Origin: an uncultured Roseburia sp.
GTDB lineage: Bacteria; Bacillota; Clostridia; Lachnospirales; Lachnospiraceae
Assembly: GCA_947383215.1 (NCBI GenBank)
Contig: CANDCP010000016.1
Span: 1-58,980, forward strand
DNA: 58,980 bases
Reading direction: 5' to 3'
Position numbers and translations under genes: made by a program. This document shows, one piece after another, positions 51,799 through 58,980 of this stretch; position 1 is the stretch's first letter, and each line of letters begins with the position of its first letter. A model generated the notes under the pieces. It was not told where the DNA came from, searched no databases, and worked only from the letters and a program-made list of their open reading frames with translations.

Positions 51799-51845
51799 AA
51801 AAAACGTCCGGTTTCCTCAATTTTGGGGAAATCGGACGTTTTTTC
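51799..51845. terminator. Bidirectional terminator
   Basis: AAAAACGTCCGgTTTCCtcaattttGGGGAAAtCGGACGTTTTTT: stem of about 13 pairs with A-tract and T-tract on either side. It serves both ilvA and the converging chemoreceptor gene, whose last codon overlaps its edge. Confidence 0.93.
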
Positions 51846-53212
51846 TAAGTATCCATAAGCTTTTGTATTTTCTCCAGATCCGCGATCAGCTCGGTGGAGT
51901 AATCCCTCGCCTGCGCGCAGATTTGCTCGGCTGTGAGATAATCTTCCCTCTTAATTGCGTCTATGACTTCTTCTCCGAATTTGTGGAACCGCTCGTGCTT
52001 GGCGTTAAGCGTCTTCCAAATTGGGCGGATTGCCGGTACGGGAGGGTTCACTGCGTGATAGAAATGTCCAAACCCGCATTTCGTGGAATCGAGCTGTAAG
52101 GGAATCAGCGTCCGCTGCGCCACCATTTTTTCAAGATTAGAAAGCCAGGTATGGTGTGCGGCGATGGCATTCCCCACATGCTTGACAAATTCTTCCTTCT
52201 CCAGATGGTAGAAGCTGTCCTCTGACATAACGCCCATCTGTTTAACCGTATCGTCCAGCGTCTTCTCGATGTCGACAACCGGTTCGGCCGCGGTCATCAA
52301 ATCCTGGCTGACATTTTGCATAAATTCCGTACTGTCTTTTAACTGGTTTTCCATCTCTGCCATCGAGCTGCTGAGCTCTTCGCTGACAGCGGCGATCGAG
52401 CTGATGGACTCGCTGACTTTTGACACATGCTTCTGGTTTTCGCTGTTTAGTTTCCATATGTTTTCGATTTTTTCTGTCATGGAGTCGAGCGAACTGATGG
52501 TGCTTGTGGCGCTTTTCGTGCTTTTTTGGGAGGCGGTCCGGATACGCTCGATGAAATCCCCCATGCTTCCGGTCAGCTTTTGCGTCTCCTCGGCAAGCGT
52601 GCGGATCTCGGTTGCGACGACCGCGAATCCCTTTCCGGCGGCTCCGGCTCTGGCTGCCTCAATCGATGCGTTTAATGCCAAAAGGTTCGTTTCCAAAGAT
52701 ATCGTCTCAATCCCCGAAATTACGTCGTTCATGTGATTGATTACTTCAAACAGTTCATTCATATCCTGTTGCATTTGGCGGGAGATATCAATGGTCTGGT
52801 TGGAGAGATCTTTGATGCCGGTCAGCTCGTTTTGTCCGGTTTCTATTTTCCGATAGACCTCCTCTGTCTCCTCGGAAACTTTGATAATGGTATTGGTCAG
52901 TTCTTCGTGCTGATTATTTGCTCTTCCCGTCATAAGAGAATGGTCCGCAGAGGTTCCGAAAATATTCTCCGTGGCTTTGGTTATCTGGCGGGAGATATTG
53001 ATGATTTTTTCGGTCTGGTGCTGCAGTGTCAGGTCGAGAGAGCTGATTTGCATTACCGCTTTGATATTCTTCTCAAATATTTCCGCGAATTGCTTTCTTC
53101 CGTTTAACAGTCTTTGATAGATGCTGTTCAGCTGTGGGTGCTTTGAATAATCAGCCGCTTTTAGTTCCGAAATTGCTCTTATGAGCCGGTTTGTTGTTTT
53201 TCCAATTCCCAT
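51845..53212 (-). CDS. Soluble chemoreceptor with C-terminal CZB domain
   Basis: 455 residues from the ATG at 53212, which follows GAGGTTACCAG; the frame is open to 53299 but without a start signal. No membrane segment. A helical N-terminal part (about 1-130), then the MCP signalling hairpin with [20 protein letters not shown] and [21 protein letters not shown] (about 190-235), a long coiled coil, and a CZB domain (about 335-440) with zinc ligands in [20 protein letters not shown] and [12 protein letters not shown] receptors sense zinc or hypochlorite-type chemistry. It should control a CheA-type kinase; none is in the window. Own sigma-A-type promoter, no sigma-28 motif seen. Confidence 0.92.
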   Translation of the reverse strand: MGIGKTTNRLIRAISELKAADYSKHPQLNSIYQRLLNGRKQFAEIFEKNIKAVMQISSLDLTLQHQTEKIINISRQITKATENIFGTSADHSLMTGRANNQHEELTNTIIKVSEETEEVYRKIETGQNELTGIKDLSNQTIDISRQMQQDMNELFEVINHMNDVISGIETISLETNLLALNASIEAARAGAAGKGFAVVATEIRTLAEETQKLTGSMGDFIERIRTASQKSTKSATSTISSLDSMTEKIENIWKLNSENQKHVSKVSESISSIAAVSEELSSSMAEMENQLKDSTEFMQNVSQDLMTAAEPVVDIEKTLDDTVKQMGVMSEDSFYHLEKEEFVKHVGNAIAAHHTWLSNLEKMVAQRTLIPLQLDSTKCGFGHFYHAVNPPVPAIRPIWKTLNAKHERFHKFGEEVIDAIKREDYLTAEQICAQARDYSTELIADLEKIQKLMDT

Positions 53213-53257
53213 CTGGTAACCTCTTTTTTCTGTGGTTGATATCGCTACATATAAACA

Positions 53258-53286
53258 ATAATAAGAAATTTTGTCGCTCTTTGCAA
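53258..53286 (-). promoter_or_regulatory. Promoter for the chemoreceptor gene
   Basis: Minus strand TTGCAA (53281-53286), 17 bases, TATTAT (53258-53263), with a leader of about 40 bases. It is a sigma-A, not a sigma-28, arrangement. Confidence 0.75.
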
Positions 53287-53551
53287 CCTTTTTTCGCAAA
53301 CTTTTTTATTCTTTCCGGGCCGGTGGATATCGGGGCAAGCGGTCATAGAAAATTTCTACGAAAAACGATAAAAAATAACGTAAATTCAAAAAAAACACAT
53401 GTAATTGAAAAAAGTTATATGTTAGGCGCGCGGGCATTCTTTATACTGGATGATAAGAAAGTGTAACGTGTTTCGTCCCCTTAAGTATGGAGGGGGAGGG
53501 GATAGGCGACGCGTACTTTGTCTACAAAATCAGAAAGTGGAGGAAGGAAAA
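53287..53551. other. Intergenic region between chemoreceptor and glucanase
   Basis: AT-rich region with the palindrome TAGAAAATTTCTA (53346-53358). A possible -10 box TATACT lies at about 53442, but no convincing -35 is found at 17 bases, so the glucanase promoter may need an activator. Otherwise no gene or RNA is seen. GTGGAGGAAGGAAAA before 53552 is the glucanase ribosome binding site. Confidence 0.5.
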
Positions 53552-56500
53552 ATGGGGAAGTTTAAAAAGCTGGGAAAACGTTGTCTGGCGGCTGCGCTCG
53601 TATTTACGGTGGCGTGCACAACGGTATTTCCGGGGGCAGCGACGGCAAAAGCGGCCGTGAATGAAGAAGAACCTTATATTGTGTCTATGAACAGACCGTC
53701 CTATGCCAGCTCGCAAAATGGCGGGGATACGGCAAGTAAGGCGTTCGACGGAGACGAGAATACGCGTTGGCAGGCGGCGCAGGACGATAAGGATGAGTGG
53801 ATTTATGTGGATTTGGGAAAGGTCACCCAGATTACAGGCGTACATGTGAGCTGGGAAGCGGCGGCCGCGTCAAAGTATACCGTTCAGTTTTCCGATGATG
53901 AGGCGACATGGGAGGACGTATTAAAGGTTGAGGACGGCAAGGGACCTCAGGAGCGGGATCTGGATGTTGCGGGGAATGCGCGCTATGTCCGAATACAGTG
54001 CAGAGAGAGAGTCATGAATTACGGATGTTCTCTCTATGAATTTCAGGTATACGGCCTGAACGGTTTGGCGCCAAGGCCGGTGGATTACGGCGTCAATCTT
54101 GCGATAAACAAGCCTGTCGCAGCTTCCTCCATACAGACGGAATGGTGGATGCGAAAGGCTGCGAACGACAGGCGCGTAAGGGTCGTGAACGAGGCTGATT
54201 TTGAGAATGAGGTAAATAAACTGCTTGAAGGCGGGGAACCGGTAAATGAGAACGGCGAACCTCTGAAGAAAGACCAGATGAAATGGTCAGACGGTTATAT
54301 CTGTGATTTGAACGGGAAGCCGGTTTTCAACCAGGCGATTTTTAAGGCGCAGGTAAAGGATATTATCGAGAATCGCTATCCGGTGGACGAGAACGGGAAT
54401 CATCTGACGGACGGGACGAACTGGTTCGTAAACGGCGATGGCTATATCTGTTATGCGGAGGGAAAAACGGTTCTCGATCAGATGGATCAATGTCCTCAAA
54501 ACGCGGTGGACGGGGTGATCGACGGAAAGGTCTGGCATCCTTCTACGGCGAACGCCAATAAGCGCGTGGACGATCAGTGGATGTATGTGGATTTGGAAAA
54601 ATCGTCAAAAATCGGACGCATTATCCTTGACTGGTCGGCGCCGGCGCGGGCATACCAGCTCCAGGTATCGTCCGATGCCAAAAACTGGGAAACAATTTAT
54701 TCGAAAATGAACGATTATGCGACCAGAAGAAATATTCCGATTTATGCGGAAGGAAGATATGTGAGAATTTACTGTCTGGCAGGCTGGTCATTTAACGACA
54801 GCGTCGGTCTCAAAGAGATTCAGATTTTTGAGTACCGCGAGGGGGATGAGAAGAAAACGTATGAGCCGGAGGAGATACCGACGATTCAGACGGTTCCCGT
54901 TTCGGGAAGCGAAGCGACCTATGCGACGGACGACGTGAGATTTCCGATGGCAAAGCCGCCCGCATATCTGGCGGAGGAGCTTCAGATGCCAAATAAGCCG
55001 GTTGCTTCGAACGACTGGTGGCAGACAATTACCATCACGGCGCTCGGGAACGGTTTGGTTGCTCTGCCTCTTAGAACCAAGTACAGCGCAAGCGGTCTTG
55101 GCGTGACAGGGGTAAACGACTGCTGGTATGCGGATGAGTCGAGAGAGGGCGCGTTGGGCTCCGCGGTTATTAATTCAAAGACAGATTTTTATTTGACGCC
55201 TGAGGGCATGGACGTCACGGAGATCTATGACAAAGTTGTCGATTACAGCGATTACTCGGTATCGGCACAGTTGTGCGACGCAAACGGTCCCGTTATGACG
55301 AATACAATTGTAAAAGGCAGCCCGTATCTGTTCGCAGAGTTTGGGGATCGGCAGGACGTTGTGATTTATTCCAATAATATTACAGGGATTTTTGACGACA
55401 ACGGACAGGAGCTTTTAAAAGAGGAAAACGCGGAAATTACGATCGATCATTTTGGGTTTGAGATAACGGATGATGATAACAAGACGAAAACAAAAACCGC
55501 GAAAAGCTATTTCAGCGTGAATTTGCCGGCGCAGACAAAGGTAAGGAGGATCGGCGGCAAAATTAGGATTCGTTTTTCGGAGACTGACGGATATCTGTCT
55601 ATTGGCGAGATGACGAAGAGGGCGGATTTAAAGACGTTTTATCAGCACGGATATGCGTTTGTCAGGGATACTTCGGTTACTTATGAGTTTGATGAGAATA
55701 CTTCCAAGGTGACGACGTACTATAACGTAACTACCGATCTGAAGAGAGAAGGATTTAGCGCGGACACTATGCAGTGCCTGTTTCCGCATCAGTATAAAAA
55801 ATCAGATGCAAGTGTTTCGGACGAGCTGACCTATGTATCCTCGAGGGGGACGATGAAAACATTGATATCCAACCGGTTTGAGACTGTGGATACGTTCTAC
55901 GGGATGGTGCCGCAGTTTACGACGCCTCAGAATGAAGAGTACAGCGGGGAACTCGTCCAGAAATATCTTTCACAGATTGAAGAACAGACCAGAAACGAGA
56001 AGGCAAACGGAGACGCGTACTGGGAGGGGAAGGCGTTTCACCCGCTGGCGCTCGCGACGTTAGTTGCGGATCAGACCGGAAATATGGAGTATCGGGGACT
56101 GTTTTTAGAGCGCCTTCGCTATCTTTTTGAGGATTGGTTTACATATTCGGGCGAAGATGACGACGCGTACTTCTATTACGATAAAAACTGGGGAACTTTG
56201 TATTACAGGTTCAGTGAATTTGGCGCAAACTGGGGAATCTGCGATCATCATTTTACATACGGGTATTTTCTGTTTGCGGCCGCTGTGCTGGCGACATACG
56301 ACGATGCCTTTTATGAAGAATATAAGGAAATGCTGGATCTGATTGTAAGGGATTTTGCGAGCCCGTATGAGGACGACGAGTTATTCTGCCGATTCAGAAG
56401 CTACGATTTGTACGAGGGGCATTCCTGGGCGGGCGGCTATGCCGATAATGACAACGGAAACAACCAGGAGGCCGGCGGCGAGTCGCTTTTTGGATGGGTC

Positions 56501-58980
56501 GGTATGTATCTGTGGGCGATCAGAAGCCAGAATAAAGATTTCCGTGACGCGGCTATCTTTGGATTTACCACGGAGTTAAATGATGTGGAGCAGTATTGGT
56601 TTAATTATGACGGCGATAATTGGCCGAAGGACTATCCGCATTACATTGTCGGACAGAATTACGGCGCGACGATCTTTATGGGAACATTTTTTGACGGCAA
56701 TATGACCAGTGTGTACGGGATCCACTGGCTGCCGGTTGCCGAGTGGATTACGCATTATGCTATGGGGGATAACAAAGAAAAGCTGCAAAAGATGTATGAG
56801 GGTCTTTTGAAAGAGATTGAGGGGCAGCAGCAGATTGAGGTTGAAAACGGCAATTCGGCCGATATTGTCAAGACGACGCTGACTGCATGGCAGCACATTT
56901 TTGTTCCGCTTCGTTCGCAGTACGATCCGGACAAGGCGCTGGAGGATTACTGGAAGGTCGTAAACGGCGAGGTGACAAATGCCGACGGGGCGGTGGTTAA
57001 GTTTGATAACAATGAGCAGTTCAATGCCTATTGGTTTGCAAACAGCATGAAAGATCTCGGAAGTAAGACGGATGAAATCTATGCGTTGGACGGTGTAGCT
57101 GCGTCTGTCTACAAGAACGGGAAAGGGGAATATCAGGCGCTTGTATGGAATCCGACGCAGGAGGATATGAAAGTGCGGTTTACGGATGGAAGCACGATTG
57201 TCGGGAGCGCGACGGTCGGCGCGTCGTCTCTGGTGCGTTTCAATCCGCTTGAGAAGGAGCTTATTCAGGTGTCCACGCCGGAATTTTCGCTGACGTCGGA
57301 TACGTACGACGATACGCAGTATGTAGAGATTTCAACGGCGACGCAGGGCGCGGCGATCCATTACACAACGGACGGGAGCAATCCGACGGCAAATTCTCCT
57401 GTATATTCCGGTCCGATTGCGGTTTCAAGCACAACGACGCTCAAGGCAATCGGCGTGAAGGACGGTTATATCGACTCCAAGATGGAGTCTGTGAATATCC
57501 GGATAAATGGAAGCCCTATTACGACGGGTAAAAATATTGCGCTTGGAAAGACAGTGACGGCTTCTTCCGGGGAGGCGTCGGCTGCAAATATTGTGGACGG
57601 AAGCGCCAAGACGCGTTGGGAGACCGCCAAGACAGGGGATACATACAATGCCGACGACTGGTGTACGATAGATTTGGGACAGGAGTATACGATCAATAAA
57701 GTTAAAATCAGCTGGGAAGCGGCTTACGCCACCAAATATAAGATTCAGGTTTCGAGCGATAATGCGACATGGGAGAATGTCTATACAGAAAATGCCGGAA
57801 ACGGCGGGTTTGACGAACTCATTTTTGAGTCGACGCCGGCAAGGTATGTCAGAATGCAGGGCGTGGAGCGCGGCAGCGCGTATGGATATTCCATTTATGA
57901 GATGGGAGTGTATGAGGCAAGGCAGATCACAAAACCGGAATTTAGCATTGCGTCCGGAGAATACGGAAAAGGGCAGAAATTAACGATTGCAAGCGGTACG
58001 AAGGCGGTTGAAATCCGTTATACGTTAGACGGGACGCAGCCGACGGCGCAGTCGCCGCTCTATGTAGGACCGCTTACGCTTGGGGAGAGCGTATCCGTAA
58101 AGGCAAAAGCCTTTAAGCTTGGAATGCTTTCATCGGAGACTGCGGAGGCTTCTTATACGATTACAGACAACGGCAACATTGTGGACGAGAGCAAATGGAG
58201 GCCGACGCCGGATCCGGATATCGAAGAAGAGTTGCTTGACGGAGAGTCGGGGGAGACGACGGACGATCCTCTTTTAAAGACGTGCCTGTCCTACCAGAAG
58301 GCAGTGACAGTAAGCTCCTCAGAAAATGAGGGGAGCGCAAAAAATGTCACGGACGGCAGTATGGACACCGGATGGTCGTCTGCGTTTGCGGAGAACGGGA
58401 CGAATTTTGCGGACGAGAAGCGATTCAATCAGTGGTGTTATATTGATTTGGGAGAATCGGTTGAATTTAATGAAGTAAAGATTAAATGGATTACCAGCAA
58501 TAATGAATATAAAATTCAGGTATCCGACGATGCGCAGAACTGGACGGACGTCTTTGTGCGCACGCAGCCGACGGCCGGGGATAAGACGGATATCTGCCGC
58601 TTTGACAATGTAAAGGCAAGATATGTAAAAATGCAGGGAGTGAAAGTCGGGCAGGCGTGGGGATATTCTCTCGCAGAAATGATGGTTTATCGGTCGGAGG
58701 CAGAACAGCCGCTGGGAGAAAATGTAGCTCAAAATGCCAATATAACGGATGTTTCCGCGGACGCGAGCCGGACGGTGACGCTCGATCTGTTTAAAAAGTA
58801 CCGGATTGACAAGGTTGTGTTGAACGGCGCGCAGGAGTTTACCGGAAATATTACCATTCGCGTATCCGCTACCGGAAGGGATGGAGAATGGGTAGACGTT
58901 AAAAAGGACGCGGAAGCTTCTTCGGACGGTATTTATAAGTTTGAAGAGCAGGAAGCGCGGTATGTGCAGGTAGAGTTTTC
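53552..58980 (+). CDS. Secreted multimodular GH81 endo-beta-1,3-glucanase (partial)
   Basis: Starts at ATG 53552 after GTGGAGGAAGG and stays open to the window end (over 1809 residues). Signal peptide residues 1-34 (cleavage near TAKA; a TVAC stretch within is probably not a lipobox). Modules: CBM32/F5-8C (about 45-170); a second CBM32-like module (about 180-425) with a long insert; GH81 catalytic region (about 445-1180); chitobiase-C-like Ig module (1241-1318); CBM32 (1327-1455); second Ig-like module (1459-1538); CBM32 (1577-1715); a further CBM32-like module beginning at 1723. GH81 acid Asp is expected at D898 (ICDHHFTYGYF) and the two conserved glutamates at E973 and E977 (NNQEAGGES). It would cut 1,3-linked beta-glucans such as laminarin, callose or fungal wall glucan. 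Confidence 0.9.
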   Translation, partial: MGKFKKLGKRCLAAALVFTVACTTVFPGAATAKAAVNEEEPYIVSMNRPSYASSQNGGDTASKAFDGDENTRWQAAQDDKDEWIYVDLGKVTQITGVHVSWEAAAASKYTVQFSDDEATWEDVLKVEDGKGPQERDLDVAGNARYVRIQCRERVMNYGCSLYEFQVYGLNGLAPRPVDYGVNLAINKPVAASSIQTEWWMRKAANDRRVRVVNEADFENEVNKLLEGGEPVNENGEPLKKDQMKWSDGYICDLNGKPVFNQAIFKAQVKDIIENRYPVDENGNHLTDGTNWFVNGDGYICYAEGKTVLDQMDQCPQNAVDGVIDGKVWHPSTANANKRVDDQWMYVDLEKSSKIGRIILDWSAPARAYQLQVSSDAKNWETIYSKMNDYATRRNIPIYAEGRYVRIYCLAGWSFNDSVGLKEIQIFEYREGDEKKTYEPEEIPTIQTVPVSGSEATYATDDVRFPMAKPPAYLAEELQMPNKPVASNDWWQTITITALGNGLVALPLRTKYSASGLGVTGVNDCWYADESREGALGSAVINSKTDFYLTPEGMDVTEIYDKVVDYSDYSVSAQLCDANGPVMTNTIVKGSPYLFAEFGDRQDVVIYSNNITGIFDDNGQELLKEENAEITIDHFGFEITDDDNKTKTKTAKSYFSVNLPAQTKVRRIGGKIRIRFSETDGYLSIGEMTKRADLKTFYQHGYAFVRDTSVTYEFDENTSKVTTYYNVTTDLKREGFSADTMQCLFPHQYKKSDASVSDELTYVSSRGTMKTLISNRFETVDTFYGMVPQFTTPQNEEYSGELVQKYLSQIEEQTRNEKANGDAYWEGKAFHPLALATLVADQTGNMEYRGLFLERLRYLFEDWFTYSGEDDDAYFYYDKNWGTLYYRFSEFGANWGICDHHFTYGYFLFAAAVLATYDDAFYEEYKEMLDLIVRDFASPYEDDELFCRFRSYDLYEGHSWAGGYADNDNGNNQEAGGESLFGWVGMYLWAIRSQNKDFRDAAIFGFTTELNDVEQYWFNYDGDNWPKDYPHYIVGQNYGATIFMGTFFDGNMTSVYGIHWLPVAEWITHYAMGDNKEKLQKMYEGLLKEIEGQQQIEVENGNSADIVKTTLTAWQHIFVPLRSQYDPDKALEDYWKVVNGEVTNADGAVVKFDNNEQFNAYWFANSMKDLGSKTDEIYALDGVAASVYKNGKGEYQALVWNPTQEDMKVRFTDGSTIVGSATVGASSLVRFNPLEKELIQVSTPEFSLTSDTYDDTQYVEISTATQGAAIHYTTDGSNPTANSPVYSGPIAVSSTTTLKAIGVKDGYIDSKMESVNIRINGSPITTGKNIALGKTVTASSGEASAANIVDGSAKTRWETAKTGDTYNADDWCTIDLGQEYTINKVKISWEAAYATKYKIQVSSDNATWENVYTENAGNGGFDELIFESTPARYVRMQGVERGSAYGYSIYEMGVYEARQITKPEFSIASGEYGKGQKLTIASGTKAVEIRYTLDGTQPTAQSPLYVGPLTLGESVSVKAKAFKLGMLSSETAEASYTITDNGNIVDESKWRPTPDPDIEEELLDGESGETTDDPLLKTCLSYQKAVTVSSSENEGSAKNVTDGSMDTGWSSAFAENGTNFADEKRFNQWCYIDLGESVEFNEVKIKWITSNNEYKIQVSDDAQNWTDVFVRTQPTAGDKTDICRFDNVKARYVKMQGVKVGQAWGYSLAEMMVYRSEAEQPLGENVAQNANITDVSADASRTVTLDLFKKYRIDKVVLNGAQEFTGNITIRVSATGRDGEWVDVKKDAEASSDGIYKFEEQEARYVQVEF

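Noticed and set aside
53213-53257. Sigma-28 flagellar promoter for the chemoreceptor
   Set aside because: No TAAA-N15-GCCGATAA-like sequence; a sigma-A arrangement fits instead.
53287-53551. Strong promoter for the GH81 gene
   Set aside because: A TATACT-like -10 has no acceptable -35 at 16-18 bases, so it was only mentioned, not called.
1-58980. tRNA, rRNA, insertion sequence or prophage genes
   Set aside because: None of the intergenic stretches shows a tRNA-like TTC-loop with acceptor arms, and no transposase or phage product is seen.

Overview
The window is a piece of a Firmicutes chromosome, most likely a gut Lachnospiraceae (Clostridium cluster XIVa relative). The reasons are the gene order (rpmF-plsX-acpP-rnc-smc-ftsY; rex-nnr-alr-mazF-corC; tepA-uppP-ftsK), strong GGAGG ribosome binding sites, consensus sigma-A promoters, a leucine T-box, BspA-type leucine-rich repeat surface proteins, a eukaryote-like NADP isocitrate dehydrogenase, and many small zinc-ribbon membrane proteins. 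No rRNA, tRNA, CRISPR array, transposase or prophage was seen. Most genes are on the plus strand; short minus-strand groups lie at 11.8-12.5, 16.8-17.0, 39.0-40.8 and 51.8-53.2 kb.

Layout. 0-5.1 kb: the 3' end of an EF-G-like gene, then three secreted proteins (Listeria-Bacteroides repeat plus propeller-like; Ig-like Big2; BspA leucine-rich repeat with 43 PSE-x repeats). 5.2-7.9 kb: T-box and leuS. 7.9-11.7 kb: a relic of a secreted-protein gene, then a three-gene operon: SPFH/zinc-ribbon protein, 4-TM protein, zinc-ribbon-TIR-tail-anchor protein. This is the best candidate for an uncharacterised (possibly immune) system. 11.8-13.4 kb: small orphan genes and a TetR regulator. 13.5-16.7 kb: a second BspA-like protein behind a promoter with an operator-like palindrome. 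16.8-29.6 kb: a Cys/Gly-rich mini-protein, icd, ABC-F, rex, nnr, alr, a mazF without antitoxin, a CBS/CorC protein, yebC, metY, glgA. 29.7-37.9 kb: tepA, uppP, ftsK, fhs, folD, and a zinc-ribbon/TM/TPR protein. 38-43 kb: a secreted orphan, xpt, a zinc-ribbon membrane protein, rlmH, ackA, DUF177, rpmF. 43-51.8 kb: a YesL-like gene, plsX, acpP, rnc, smc, ftsY, ilvA. 51.8-53.2 kb: a soluble chemoreceptor with a CZB domain. 53.5 kb to the end: a very large secreted GH81 beta-1,3-glucanase with several CBM32 modules, running off the window.

How it fits together. Housekeeping blocks cover translation (leuS, rpmF, rlmH, ABC-F), envelope and lipid precursors (alr, uppP, plsX, acpP), chromosome handling and protein targeting (smc, ftsK, ftsY), one-carbon metabolism (fhs, folD) and fermentation and redox control (ackA, rex). 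Accessory blocks cover surface display, beta-glucan use and possible defence. Regulatory points include the leuS T-box, a structured leader exactly at the predicted plsX transcript start, a paired-arm leader before uppP, and an apparently leaderless rlmH mRNA. Everything is read by eye; domain names rest on motif recognition, not database searches.
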